Origin: Smittia aterrima
Taxonomy: Eukaryota; Arthropoda; Insecta; Diptera; Chironomidae
Length of the DNA stretch: 64,000 nt
Assembly: GCA_033063855.1 (NCBI GenBank)
Contig: CP093830.1
Span: forward strand, 16,740,854-16,804,853
Reading direction: 5' to 3'
Each line of letters opens with the position of its first letter. Positions within the stretch are counted from its first letter, which is position 1. Position numbers and translations under genes: made by a program. Below, one piece after another: positions 22,159 through 35,345 of the stretch. Under the pieces are notes generated by a model. The model was not told the origin of the DNA. It did not search any database and saw only the letters and a program-made list of their open reading frames with translations.

Positions 22159-24623
22159 CTTTCACGAGAAATACTACAAACGTCTTCACTTTAAAAAGCT
22201 TTTCTTTGTCTTGCGATTGTGATTTATTTGTTATCACTATCAGTAAGATAATTTTATTCTTACAAAGTCATATTTCGCTGAGAGTTGATTTTGATTGTAA
22301 CCAGCGCGAACTAATTTTCTTTTGTTTATTCCGTGAACCGTTGATAAACAAATCAAATGAAATCACAAACGGTTTAACTATTATGTAACCTGTCGACGCA
22401 ATTGTTGGTTTGTTGTGAGAGTTTACTGAACATATTTTGTTTGTTGCTTTCTAATGACGGGTTTGGCAAAAGTTCTTTCGTCGATGACCTTCACACACGA
22501 ACGATCGCGCTCTCTTCTTGGATTGCAGCCAATAAACAGAAAATTTGCATTCTCGGGAAACTTCAACTTTTTGCGATCAACTTCTTTCCTTAAAGCACTT
22601 ATCATGAGCACTTTTTTTAATGAGGCAATGACCTTCCAAGTTATCTCTCGCTTTTAAGATCTGTTTTGTTTTATATCCGCTCTGCGACAAATGAAGCTTC
22701 TGTCTTTCACTGATCTTTTTCGACTTGAATTTAAAATTTTTATTTTTAAAAGAACAATTTTACAGCTATGACGTTTGCATGAGATATATAAAAATTCGTT
22801 TTGAGACGAGGATCTTTCGGAGTCACAAACTTGAGGTTCTTTTTTGTCCTCATGTATTTCATTGGTTCGATCGTAATGTAATTGACTGATATCACTTTTC
22901 CTTTCATTAAGCTCGAGGCGACTAGAACTTTAACTAACTAACTTCAAACTATTAATCAACGATTAGATCACAATTTTACTTTGCCAAGATTGGAAACATT
23001 GCTAAATATTATTTTTCTTTCTCGTAGACACTTTCTCGATGTGAACAAAATGAATTTTTATGTTTGCATTTTTCTTTTGTGCTCCCCGAAGATATTCCGC
23101 GCTCACAATGACATTCGCGATCGATCTCTGACGTCGAAGCTTCTCCCTCTCTCTTGAGTTTGAAGGTAAGTAACAAACTGTTGTGACCGGCTAGAAAATA
23201 GAAAAAGAAAACAAAATGAAAATCTTTCGCACGAAAAAAAATCAAAGGTTGAGTGATGGAATGAACTCTCAGGGGATTGTACAGAAATTATGTCACAACT
23301 GGACTTTAATAAATTTTAATTAGGAGATTAATATATGAAAGAACTCTCGATGGAGTTGGAAATAGTTTGGGAAGTGACGTAACTTCTTAACGGATCTATG
23401 TAAAATTATCTAAAGCCATTGACACAATGTAAAATTTGACTGTAATATTTTATCTAGCGGAACGACAAAACTCATCTAATCTAATCTTGTTAATTCCTCC
23501 GGCCAAGTTTTAATTAAAATTCCACAAAGTTAATGAATTGGAAGTTTGCAAAAAAGAGGTCAGAAAGGCGTAGGCAACGAGGAGAAATTGAAATTTTGTT
23601 TGGTTTATTTTTTCTTAAGCGAGTTCTCTCGGCACACATAAAACACCTGCTAAGAAGCGACCTTGTCACCAAAATCGATATGAACCGAGAATTATGCGTA
23701 AAGTAATGAACGATTAGCAAGCACAGTCAGGAAGCTATAAACTTAATTAATCGTGATACAAAAGCAAAGGAAAATCAAGGATTTTACTTTCGTGCAAAGC
23801 AATAAAGAATCAATAAGTTCTTACATGAAAGGAATTTTTATAAATTGCAACTTTTTGCGAATAGTTCGATTATTTGTTTACGCGTTAATCGCACGAGTTC
23901 AATCATTCCGATTGAAGCAACGAACACTTTATAAATCACAATGATTTCGAGAGACCCGTCTCCTTCGACGCGAATTTCTTGAATGAAACTCTCTCTCATG
24001 TCTAAGCGCTACAGTGGATGGAGAAACCAGTCGACGTGACGTTATATTGCGACCTGCGCTCAATGTTTTTCTTTTGTAGAGTAATTTATGAATCCCAAAA
24101 CAATGTTCGTTCTCCAGTCAGCAATTTATCAGATATTTTGAATTTTCACTGTTATTTCTTCGTTTTCCAAGGAAAATGCAAAAATATTTCTGAAATTACT
24201 CAAAAATTACAACGAAATAATTTTTTAAATCATTTTATTTATTGTCAAATAATCATTTTTATGTTTTGTAAATGGTTTGAATACTTTATGGAATAGATTA
24301 GAAGAGTTTAACTGAAGAATTGCCATTCTAAATAGAAAATATATATTTCTTTCTTAACTTTTAATACTTTTTCTTTTAAAATATCTGCTTATTAGTTTAA
24401 GGAAAGTTCTGAAAAAAGGAAAACCTCGGCAAACATGTGATTAGAAAGCTTTTTAAAGTGGATCAGTCGCAATCATATGTTCGATTGGAGGAATCTCAAA
24501 AATCGTTTTCACCGGATATCAAAACAGAAAAGGCCACAAATAGCACACACAACTTTAGTAAATTTTGTTTCTGAACTTTTTTAAAAAACGAAACGTCGAT
24601 GGCTTTCAACCTTTAAGAAGTTT
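22159..24623. other. Intergenic: MCT promoter and jaguar 3' flank
   Basis: About 2.5 kb of AT-rich DNA. The part next to 22158 should hold the transporter 5' UTR and promoter, and the part next to 24624 the myosin VI 3' UTR. Several 60-90 codon frames (for example near 22.4-22.65 kb on both strands) overlap each other and show no recognisable motif. No RNA gene was seen. Confidence 0.5.
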
Positions 24624-27600
24624 TTATGATTTTCCATTGACGATCTTAAAAGGTTTGCCGCCGTTTCTTTCCCAAGGTTGTTCAAACTCTCTTTGTAGAA
24701 TCTCAGCACCTCGCTTTCTTGTTAATCCCGTTTCTTCTAAACTCAGCTCACACATTTGCATATCATCGACGCCAGCGTTCAAAAGTATCGGTGGCTTATC
24801 AGCGTGTAGTTCCATTTGCCGAGCAACATATTGCCCATCAAAATGAGCGTACCACCAGCCTCGGTTGCTGTTGTCGTTAGGATTCTCATTTGGACGCATG
24901 AATGGAATACGGAAATATCGATGGACAGAGGCGTTTGGATCTGTCTTAAGAGCAGGAGATCGAATCGGAGATTTTACAGCTAAAATAGAAATTTTATAAA
25001 GAAATGAAATCTTGTCGAGTTTCTAAACTCTTACCATTCTCCATTATACTCCTCGGAGCTCTTTCATTCTCTTCCATTGTCGTTCGTTTACGGTTCTTTG
25101 ACTTCCATGCGTGGTAAACCTTCAAGCATAATATGAAATTTACTGTGAAACGTCATATTATCAATTAAATACCTTCAAACGTCGGTGGAATTCGTGTCGA
25201 CAAGCTTCCAGAAGTTCAATGTCGCAACTTGTGTTGATTGCATCGCGAAGCTCTGAATATTTCCATTTGCTCAAATCGTACTTTTGCTTTCCAACAAGCT
25301 GTTGTTGAGCTCGAATCGCTTCAGATCTAAAGAAGAAATTAATGATAAAATTAATATTTAAGATCACACAAAAAAGAAATAAAATTAAAATTGATAGCTC
25401 GATTAAGCTGAAAGTTCATGCAAAAATATAAAATAAATAATTAATTACAGAAAAGCGATAAAACTATGTTAGGCGTCAAAGAAAGCTGAATATGGCCAAA
25501 TAAAACAAACCTGATGAGTCGGTTGTGATTGCTTAATGCCAAGTCCGGTGTACCACTGAAGAATGAAAATGGAAAATTTGAGTTCGAGAAGAAGTTTTGA
25601 GTTTAATTGACTCAAATGCATCCAACGAAAGTTTTTTTATACAAAACATTTTGTACAAGACTGAAAATAAGAATATTTAACGAAATTCTTCGAAACATAC
25701 TTTCTGCTCATCGTTGGACTTTCTTCGATCCGTTCGCCTGCTTCCAATGCGAGACGAAGAGCGAGCTCATGATCACGACGCTCTTGCTCAAGTTGTTGAC
25801 GATACTGCGTGTCTTCTTGAACTTCTTTCTCCAACTGAGCTTGCAAAAGCAAAGCCGCTTTTCTATCTTCCTCCTCTAGTCGCAAACGTTCATTTTCTTC
25901 ATGCTTTCGGCGCGTTTCCATTTCAGCCTGAAATTTTATTTCCATTGTAAATTGCTTTGAGATTGTTCGATAATCTTTGCATAAAGAAGTTCAACAAACC
26001 TTTTTACGACGTGTCTCTTCTTCTTCGCGAATCTTTTCCTCTTCCGCTTCTTTCGCTTTTTTCTCAGCTTCGATCTTCAATTGAATTTGACGCAATCTTT
26101 CCTGTTCTTCTGCATTTCGTTGCTCTTGCATTTTTGCATTCATCGCACTCATTTGCTGATTCATCTTTCCTGTAAGCGCTGAGTGTAGCTGTTCGATTTC
26201 TGCTGCTTTGATTTTAGGATTGTCCTAAAATATTTTTCAGTTAGAAATGTAAACTTTAAATTTTTTCTTCACCTTTTACCTTAATTTTCTTAATTGATGA
26301 GTCGATCAGAGTCTCAAATTCTTTCAAATGCTTTAACATCATATCACGATCGCCCTTGAGTTGATTAGCGATTGTTTCCATTTGTTTCATGTTGATACGA
26401 ATCGCGTTCATCTTTGCGATGCCTTTGAAACGAGGTTCATGTTGTTTCCTAGCGAGATATCCACGAATTGTCTTCTGAGCCATAAGAATGCATTTGTTTC
26501 GATACTTGATACGGTTTTTAACTAGAAAGTAAAATCTTCCTCATCTGTTCTTCAGTTATACAAGTTTTCAACTCACTTTTGATGACGCAAATTGCGCAAA
26601 ATGCTGATTTGATCCAGCGAGAGCGAACAAGCCACTTCTTGACATTCTTCACGATTGCTTTAAGATTTTCTGGGTCGCTCTTCATGATACGATCAAATTG
26701 AACAAACTTTCCTGGCCGGAAGAAAACTTTTGTTATTCCAAACTTAAAGTCCTTGTTGTTTAGTTTTAAAGAATGAAGCATCGCCTGGAAATAAAAATAA
26801 ATTGTTGAATAAAGTTTCAAAAAGAAAATTTCAATTATCTTACTTCGCAGAAGATCTTCGGCTGCAATTTAACAAGCTCTGGAGGCAAGAATGACTTATA
26901 CATATTATAAAGCTCAGCAAATGGTACTCTCGATGGATATCCGTATTCCATCAACTCCAATACTGAAGTAGTTCCAGAACATTTCAATTGCGCTAACGCT
27001 AAGCCACCTTCAAACTCGTGATCATTCATCTTGCTATTAGGTTTAATACAACGGATGAAGTTTGTTCCGTTCTTTTCAAGTTTAGCCATCAACTCTTGTA
27101 ATTGAGTTTTAAACTTTGAACCAACGGAAATGAATGAAAGTTTTCCTTTTGTTGACATTGTGTTGCTGGACGAGAAAAGAGTTTTCATCAGCGGATGCTC
27201 TGACTCTTGAACTAAACATTCGAGAGAAGTATGTAGAGCATCGTTATTCTTCTCAATAAACTGGTTAGTGTTGTAGCAGACAGCGCCAGCGAAATGTCTA
27301 ACTAGGAAACCTTCGTCGTCTCTAATAGTTCGATGAATCTTCAATCTTGATGCGCGCGGTAAAGCTAAGCGGAAGTGACCATTCCAAGCTTTGTGAACCT
27401 CAGTCGTGAAGTGAGCAAATGAAGGTTTCGGCAGTTTTGATTCTTCATCTAGCAAAGCGAAAATTCCATTTTCCTTTGACTCAATAAGCTCGATTATGTC
27501 TTGATTGTCAGTGTACTTGATTTCTGGAACGTTCAATCCTTCTCGTTTATACAATTCTTGCTCATTCGCCAGAATGTTGTCATTGAAGAATTTTTGAAGC

Positions 27601-29303
27601 TTCTCGTTGCAGTAATTGATACATAGCTGCTCGTATCCGTTTGTCGTAAAGTATTCAAAGCCAGCAATATCAAGAACTCCGATGTAGTAGCTCGACTTTT
27701 GGAATGGAATGCTTTGATTGATAAGACTGACAATGTGGTCAAAGACTCGACTGTAAATCGCTTTAGCTAATGCATCGCGAGCATTGTTGGCTTCGTAGAT
27801 TTTCAATGGAACCATGATGACTGTTCCTTTCACGCCTCCTCCTTTTGATTGCATGACACGAGACACCAATGCTTGACGCAGTTCGAATGCGTCGCAACCG
27901 ATGAGCTTTGCAGCGATTGATAAAGTTGTTTCTGATGCTTGTGTTACGCGACAACCTCCTCTAGTGTCTTCGGGATTTTCTTCGAATGTTAAGTTTCCTA
28001 AATGAAGCACAGCAGCAACTAAACCATAAATTTCATTACGCTTTGAGTCAGAGAGTCCAAGTCGTGTTAAAGCTTGATCGAGTTCTTTGAAATCGTTGAA
28101 ATCATCAAGAATTGGATCCTTCAATGGACCTTTACTAAGATGATCCTTTGACTTTTGCGTAGATGGAATCTGCTTGTCAGTAGTTTGACTGGAAAAGTAT
28201 TGCGTACATCCAGTCAAGTAACGATAGTCATCTGGCTTTCCAATCGACAGACTGTTTCGAAGACTTTGAGGAGCACCAGCGCAGAGCAAGTAGAAAACGT
28301 GATAGTTCCTTTCTTCGTTACTTTGCGTACAGATTCTGCTTTTCTCAAGCAAATAATGCGAAATGTAGCCACCAACTACTTGACACTTGTTGTCATAGTG
28401 AACTTCAATAAATTTCCCGAATCTTGAGCTATTATTGTTCCTAGTCGTCTTTGCATTTCCAAATGCTTCGAGAATCGGATTCGCGTCGAGAATCTTCTGC
28501 TCAATTGGTCCAGCAGCAGCGACTGAGTCACACAAGTAACGGAGTAAATATTTCTGCGATTCTGTTTTACCAGCTCCCGACTCTCCACTCACGATGATCG
28601 ATTGAGACATTTTTAGAACTCTCATGTCCCGGATGGCCTTGTCTGCAATTGCATAAACGTGTGGTGGAAGTTCTCCAAGTGATCGTCCATTGTAACTCTT
28701 TATTGTTGTTTTTGAGTATAAATCCTTGATTTCTTTATAAGGATTCACAGCGATCAAAATGTTTGCGACATAAGTCTGTGAAGAAGAAGAAAAATTAATA
28801 ACTATTCTTGTTTTATCAATAAATATTCATTGTAACTCACATAAATCTTGTCTTTGTAGTATCGATTTTTGATATTATCCAACAATGTCGCTTCATTGAG
28901 AAACATCATTTCACCTGAAGAAGAGAAAAAGTGGAAAATGATTCGATGATTCAAAGAATCTCGCTTTGCTGCTTCGTATTATGTGCACTTTCAGTTATTT
29001 TATAATGAGAGTGAAAAACAACCGAGAAAATCTATTAGCGAATTCAGGTTAATACGGAGTTAGCAAAAAACTTGGTTACTTGACCAACTGTAGTAGAAAG
29101 ATTAACTTACAGTTATCATCATTGTCTGATTTCGATTCACACGACGGGAAAACATCGTCGATGGGGCAATTTCTCTTGCTGATGTTTCTGTCCGTTGGAA
29201 TGATTTCATATTCGTTGGCACCAAGTTCTCCGATTCTGCCTTGAATGTATCCTTCTTGGCCAAGGATGTCTCGGGCCCAAACTAAGTCTCCGTTGTCTAT
29301 CAT
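24624..29303 (-). CDS. jar: Myosin VI heavy chain (jaguar), minus-end-directed motor
   Basis: Eleven coding exons (29303..29111, 28914..28841, 28775..26844, 26784..26577, 26521..26280, 26224..26000, 25927..25701, 25555..25511, 25326..25173, 25119..25035, 24979..24624) give 1246 aa, close to the fly protein. The motor has the P-loop GESGAGKT (about 153-160), 'NNNSSRFGKF' (switch 1) and 'LDIAGFEYF' (switch 2). It is followed by the myosin VI neck ('FRPGKFVQFDRIMKSDP', 'AQKTIRGYLARKQ'), a charged single-helix/coiled tail and the cargo-binding domain. The cargo motifs RRL (about 1097-1099) and WWY (about 1170-1172) are intact. Family role: the only myosin class moving to actin minus ends, used in endocytosis, spermatid individualisation and epithelial integrity. 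The start ATG (MIDNGDLVWARD) lies 15 nt inside an exon that begins at an acceptor (29319-29320), so a 5' leader exon lies upstream. Confidence 0.96.
25511..25555 (-). other. jar: 45-nt in-frame mini-exon in the myosin VI tail
   Basis: This exon encodes about 15 residues (GTPDLALSNHNRLI). It is flanked by introns of the same phase (2), so skipping it would keep the frame (K joined directly to SEAIRAQ). It lies just before the cargo-binding domain, in the region where vertebrate myosin VI is alternatively spliced and where DLAL also occurs in mammalian tails. Confidence 0.6.
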
Positions 29304-31846
29304 GATTCCAAACGCTACCTGCAATGATACACACACATTCACTATCAGTTCACGTTCCACAATCATAAAATTCTCTGATAATGATAATCAAAAAATTGTC
29401 GCTGAGCGCACTACAACTTTAATCGAATTGGCCTTTGAATTATTTACTGCATAGCGAAAAGAATTCAAGTCTATTCCGTTTCCTTTCCAGAGGAAACTCT
29501 AAAATTATTTTAAAACATTTTTCATCTGGAAAACAGATGTCAACGTATCTTGTGTGAAGAATGGAAGTAACAATTGAACAAACAGTTAAATTTGGTAGCG
29601 GGTAACTTTCTGAGAAAATTCATTGACTGAGAGAGTTAAAGCGAAGCTAACAAAAGCCGTCAGATCTAAGCCCTTGATTAAAGATTTCTCTAATTTGAAT
29701 TGTGAAGAGATCATTAACGAATTTTAATTTTCTTTAAGTTCTTCATTCTCGTTAAACCTATTTCCTGGGAAATTGATTTGAAACTACTTCTAACTGATTT
29801 TTTTTATCATTCACAATAAAATCGATAAGCTTATGCTTGTGCAAGTGAGACTTTAATAAGATTATTTCTGGACGAGGAGTTTTCGTTTAGAATGGAAAAA
29901 TCTTCCCCCAAAGTTTATTTAGATTTAGAAACACTTTACCATTCGTAACCATTAACCACGACAGATTAATGGTTGGAACAGCGTTAAAAAGTGACTACGA
30001 AAGCGTGAAAGATCTTCAACTTTATGTAGACTTGTTGATTTTTGAATCACTCCACGAAATTTTTCGTTTCAACTCTGTACGAGTGAAATAAAAGTTGATC
30101 ACGCTTCATTGAAAATTCTAAAAAACTGAAAGAGGTAGATAACTTTTGTTTAAAGCAAATATTCACTTCCACGTCTGGCAACAGTGGTTGTGTAAAATAA
30201 AACAAATTCAGAATTCGTCGAAAAGAGAATTGAATTGAACAAAATGAGCGATCGCTCACTGTTTGTCGTTCTGCATTGAGTTTGGCTTAGAAAAGCGCGA
30301 AAAGTGTTCGATAACAATGAGGAACATCATCAAAGCAGGTGCAAGGAACTTGTTACTGTCCCAATAGAACTTCAACATTTCCTACTTTCACTTTAGTTTT
30401 CGCGAAATTGTTTTGAGGAAAAAAACTGCTCCACTTTTTGTTTTACACAATTGAATTTATGTTTTGCTACAGTGGACTCACCAGGGAATAAATTTTCTTC
30501 GGCTCAACTTAACTCGATTAAGTAAGAACGGTTTTCGAAACGTACAAACATATCAAATCACTTTTTTTTACTTTCAATTTTACGCAAGAGCTAATTACCA
30601 TTCATCATCATCATCAAAGCCATTTAGCATCTGGCTTTCTAACTTTTACTCGGCCGAGATGCTTTCACATATAAGAACAAAACAGATTTGAACTGTAATG
30701 CAGTTCTGCAAGTTTTCTAATTGTGAAAGTATAGGAAGCGATACAAGAGCGAGTTGATCGACTTAAAAGAAAATGTGATATCACTAAGAGTGGAAAAGGT
30801 TTCATTCAGCAATAATTTTGCTACTTCAAATTAAATATTTGTCAATTGATTTCCAGAACTGAACTTCAAAATCGTAAAAGGTAAAAATTTCGTTTTTTGT
30901 TTAATCAGAACCGAGCTTTTGTGTATTATCTTATCACATTGAAACAACAATGACATGATAAGACTTTTCAGAGTCGATGAAAAGTTCTCATGGACACACA
31001 AAAGAATTCCCAACAAGCTCAATTAGTCACCTGATGCTACGTGCCACAATTTTTTTTCCTGTCGCAGCTTTTGAATAAAAATGAATAATTTTCGTTGCGT
31101 TGTTGCCAATTCGGATGTTCCAGGTACGATGACTCATATCAAAGAGTTCAAACTCCAGAGAAATTCAATAAAGCCTACACCAATATGCTAAAACATTTTT
31201 TATGACTTTTTCCTCTGATGTTACCTTTGTTTAGAATTTGTTGTTGGTCAAATCCAAGTTATCCAAGTTTACTTCATTGATTCTTCTGTTTTTCGCTAGT
31301 CAGCAGCTTACGTCTTGTTAACTTTCATTTATCCACTAATTCATCACAGGCGAAAATAATCAAGTTTTTACGCCGGCTCTCGCCAGCCTCCGAATAAAAA
31401 CAAATCACTTGAAATTTCACAAGATTTTAACAGCAAAGAGGATCAAATCAATTTCCACCTCGACCGTAAAGCTTCGCTAATTAAATCTTACACAAGAATT
31501 TAGTTGAAGAGTAGCGAAAAACACGACTTGCTCGAACCGAAAGAAAGTGAAGAATGAGTAGTTTTTATTTTTTTTTAGTAAAGCCAAATAGCTTTCAACC
31601 CCTTTGAAGAGTTTTTCAGCTACTCTTCACCAGATGTCACAATAATTTTGTGATGAAAAAGGAAAATTCAGTTTTCAGTTTAATAATCTATTTTAAGTGA
31701 TGCTCTTTCTAACTGCTCCTAATGAAATTTACAATTCTAAAGCTCACAGCACTTTTGTGCTATGAAATTATTTTAAGTAAATTTTAGAGATTTTGTTATA
31801 TGTAAAGTATTAAAGTTTTGAAACGATGCGAGACTTCAGAGGTAAT
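29304..31846. other. Intergenic: jaguar 5' leader region and BTB-ZF 3' flank
   Basis: About 2.5 kb. Positions 29304..29318 are exonic 5' UTR of jaguar (acceptor at 29319-29320), implying an upstream non-coding exon and promoter somewhere here. No coding sequence was recognised; the visible short frames are uninformative. Confidence 0.5.
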
Positions 31847-33646
31847 TTACTGTAATAAAGTTCCATCATTGTTGTAGCTCCAGCTTCCTGTTGTGTTTGC
31901 GTTTGTCGTCGCTGCTGTTGTTGGTTTGTCTCCACTTTCCGTCTCAGAGCCGCTGTTGTTAATAGAATGAATCGACGCGTAATGACGTTTCAGATCTAAA
32001 AATATTTATAAGACATCAGACAAAAGTTGTAGAACAATGAAAATGAAGAACTTACAAAGATCGGAGTTGAAATGTTTGTGACATGTAGGGCAGACAACTG
32101 AAATATTCATCATCAATAAAACTTATCAACTGCAGCTTTTATAGAAATATTTACCAGCTTGCGGATTGTGAATCAGTCGCATATGTTGACGAAGATTAGA
32201 AACATTTGAGTAAACTCGAGCACAAACTAAAATGAAAATATTAAAACAATTTCAATTCAAAAATATAATTTTTACTCACCAGGACATGATCGCGGAGTTA
32301 AGCAATTAGCTTTGTAAGCTGCAGAATTCTTAGCAGCACTTCGTGTTTTAGGAGAAATGTCCGTGTTGACGCCAGTTCCAATATCGATTCCTTTTTCAAC
32401 CCAACTCTCATCCTCTGAAATTACTTTCTTTACTTCTGATGACATCGAAGCTTTAAGAAACTTACCTGATTTGTAGTCATTTGAGGTTTGTTGCTGTTGT
32501 TGACTTGTTCCAGCTGGTACGAACTCTACAAGATGATAAAATGAATTACACTTATTTTGCAAAAGGAATAAACTTCTTACGAGTCTGTGTCGGTTGTTGA
32601 ATAGTAGTACTTGTCTTTTCAAAGTTATCCATGTTCATGTAGGTGATGTTTTGAGGTTGTTTATCAGACTGCTGTTGTTGAATGTGTGGCGCTGCCTCAT
32701 CCAAAAACTCAAGTTCGAGCTTCGGCTGAAGATTCTGATTATCTGGTTTGCTTCTAGTTCGAACTTGTTGAATTTCTTCTTCTATCTCGTCATCATCTTC
32801 GTTTAAGTTTTCACTTAAAATTCTTATTCGTTTTCCGGTTGCTGTAAATGTTTGAATGTGATGTTCGCCAGCACTTGTTCGCTTCCGACCAAAACTTTCA
32901 TCAACAATGAGCTGATCTGCTGTGTTGGAATCATTGCAAACTGCTTCATCCTAAAAAAAATTATTATTAAGAGTGAGCATGCCATAGATCCTTATCAACT
33001 TACCGTTGTACTCGTATCTTTACTTAGTCCTCTAATTTGCAAAGCCTCTGCCACTCGAATGAAATCCTTCAAGTTGTCGTTAGTTATGTGAACTTCTCCA
33101 AGATACATGTACTCGAGAATGGCTTTCAAAATATCATAAGAGATATCGTGAAAGAAGAAGATTGGATGAGTTGATTTGTTTTCCTTTAGCAAATCCTAAA
33201 GAGAAATAATTTTGATTTATTAGAAGAACTAGAGACACCTGAAGTCGAAGTTGCAGTAAATATCTTGTTTCTGATTGATTCCACGGATTCTCACTTCAGT
33301 GTCGACAGACTTACTTTAAAATATGGCGAGCAGCTGAACAGAACAAGTTTATGAGCTCCAATCTTTTTTCCTTCGCTAAAATTTAATAAGTTAATCAACA
33401 TTTGAAATTAAAAACATGCAATGGCTTACCAAGCGAATGTTATGTCGATCAAGTCTTCCTCGTCTCGCATACGCCTAAAACAAAAATGTTACGAAAGATT
33501 ATATTCAATAAGTTTTGCCGCAAAGATATGATCGAAAAGATATAAACAATTAAAAAACAAAAGCAATTAGCGGACGAATACTCAACTTACCTCACATTCT
33601 TCTGAAAGTTGTTCCATTTGAGATAGAACAGTTCGCTGTTCGACAT
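31847..33646 (-). CDS. BTB/POZ domain protein with two C2H2 zinc fingers
   Basis: Nine exons (33646..33591, 33474..33430, 33375..33315, 33195..33004, 32950..32581, 32525..32280, 32226..32155, 32097..32056, 31995..31847) give 410 aa. The N-terminal BTB domain of the TTK/BR-C type is unmistakable: 'LFYLKWNNFQKNV', 'DITFAC', 'GAHKLVLFSCSPYF', 'ILEYMYLGEVHI'. Then comes a Gln-rich, acidic linker and two C2H2 fingers near the C-terminus (CPVCARVYSNVSNLRQHMRLIH and CPTCHKHFNSDLYLKRHYASIH). Such proteins are nuclear DNA-binding transcription regulators in insects (the family includes tramtrack, abrupt, fruitless); the specific orthologue was not identified. A 51-nt segment of the sixth exon has full splice signals and may be removed. 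The start lies 469 nt from divergent Yif1. Confidence 0.9.
32415..32465 (-). other. Possible exitron / retained 51-nt intron in the BTB-ZF gene
   Basis: On the minus strand this segment begins GTAAGT after TCAG and ends TTTCAG, a textbook short intron, yet it is 51 nt, in frame and free of stops (17 codons). Splicing it out would join Ser to Glu-Asp-Glu and give a 393-aa protein. Both forms are possible. Confidence 0.5.
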
Positions 33647-34115
33647 CTTTAGCAGTAAATCAGTTTCTTCGATTGCTTTTTCGTCCTTTTCCCTGCTTAG
33701 AATTTTATGAAAATTTTTCTTTTCCTTGATTATTCGATTTTAGGGACTTTTATCAGAACGAAAATAATTTGTCATGATATGCTCAGAGATTGGAAAATTC
33801 CTTTTAAAAGCTCGGCATCGAAGTGCTGTGCTCTGTTTGAAAATATTTAAACGATTCTTGAGTAATTCTTAAAATTGATATAGAAGAGTTTTAATTTGAA
33901 TTAGATATTACCTGAAGTATCTTGATTTATTGACTAGATCCTCTGCTTTAAAACTTCAATTTGTAATCAAATACTTCTAATAAAATAGAGATTGACGTTT
34001 TCAAGGAAACATTTTCAGACGGCTTCATTCATCATAATTTTGATTCGTCATCACGAAAACTTAAATTTGTTTAAATAAGTGATCAGCCAACGCTTCAGTA
34101 GCGACAATAGACAAA
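33647..34115. promoter_or_regulatory. Bidirectional promoter region, BTB-ZF / Yif1
   Basis: 469 nt separate two divergent ATGs. The interval is AT-rich with no ORF; it must contain both 5' UTRs and promoters. No TATA box at a convincing position was seen. Confidence 0.5.
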
Positions 34116-35345
34116 ATGAGCTACAATCCGAATCCACGACCAGGTAAGCATCAATTTAAAAGATAGTTTAGCGTATTTACGAAGGAAAATTGTTTTATTT
34201 TTAAGCTGGACCTGCAAGAAAGATTAAAAGAGTGAGTGATGTCAACGCAATCGGTGCAACGTCTCCATCGGTTCCTTTCAACCCAGCACCACAAATGTTG
34301 TCTCCGAATCCACAGCAGCAACATATGCAATCTCCCGGAAACTTTTATACGCCAGAGACAAGTCCAAATCCTGGCTACGGCTTATCACCACAACCGAACT
34401 ATCAATATAATAATCAACAATTTGGAGCGCCTAATCATCAACAGCAGCAGCCTCAAATGAACTATCCAGATCCAAATCAGCAACAACAGTTCGGCCAACA
34501 GTTTGCTATGTTCCAACAACCAATGGTTCAAGACATGGCAATGCAGTATGGTCAAAAGCTTGCAGATCAAGGAAAAGAAATGATGAACAAAGAGTTCGAG
34601 AAATATGTTCCGGTTACAAAGCTGAAATATTATTTCGCAGTAGATAACAAATACGTTATGAACAAGTTAAGGCTTCTGTTCTTCCCGTTCGCACATAAAG
34701 ATTGGTCTTTGAAATACAATGAGGAGAACCCTGTGCAACCTCGTTACGACATCAATGCTCCGGATCTTTATATACCGTCAATGGCCTACATAACTTATGT
34801 CGTACTCGCTGGATTCATATTGGGAACTCAAGATCGATTTTCTCCTGAACAATTAGGAATTCAAGCTTCCAGTGCTCTTGCTTACAACATCTTCGAGCTC
34901 ATAATTTACACTGTCACACTCTACCTATCAAATATCAGCACTACTCTAAGAACACTCGATCTGCTGGCCTTCTCTGGCTATAAATATGCAAGCGTCGTAG
35001 CTATTCTCTGCTCCGGAATATTGTTCGGATCAACAGGATATTATGTGTCACTTTTGTACTGTGGATCTACGTTAGCATTCTTCTTGGTAAATAATAATCA
35101 GTTTAAGCTTAAAGAAGAATTTTTCATATCATGTTTTCTTATCTTTCCAGTTAAGGACATTGAAGGCTAAAGTTTTGAGTGAAAATATTCAAACGAATTC
35201 TCATACACCAGCTTACGATTCTTACCAACAACCTTCCCAACAATACGATCAGACGCTTGGCCGAAAAAGAAAGCTCTACTTTCTTTTTCTCTTCGCAAGT
35301 CTTCAGTTCTTCTTACCGTTTATGTTAACGAAACATTTAATATGA
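34116..35345 (+). CDS. Yif1: Yif1, Yip1-interacting Golgi/ER membrane protein
   Basis: Three exons, 34116..34143, 34206..35086 and 35151..35345, give 367 aa. The N-terminal 130 residues are Pro/Gln/Asn-rich and cytosolic. They are followed by the Yif1 block 'KEFEKYVPVTKLKYYFAVDNKYVMNKLRLLFFPFAHKDWS' region and five hydrophobic segments in the C-terminal half ('MAYITYVVLAGFILGTQ', 'YASVVAILCSGILFG', 'YVSLLYCGSTLAFFL', terminal 'LFLFASLQFFLPF'). Family role: Yif1 pairs with Yip1 in ER-to-Golgi vesicle traffic and Rab binding. The first exon encodes only nine residues (MSYNPNPRP), so the long frame alone misses the start. Confidence 0.94.

Noticed and set aside
22402..22657. Overlapping open frames on both strands near 22.5 kb
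   Set aside because: Mutually overlapping, 62-67 codons, no conserved motif, no splice partners; explained by locally low stop-codon density.
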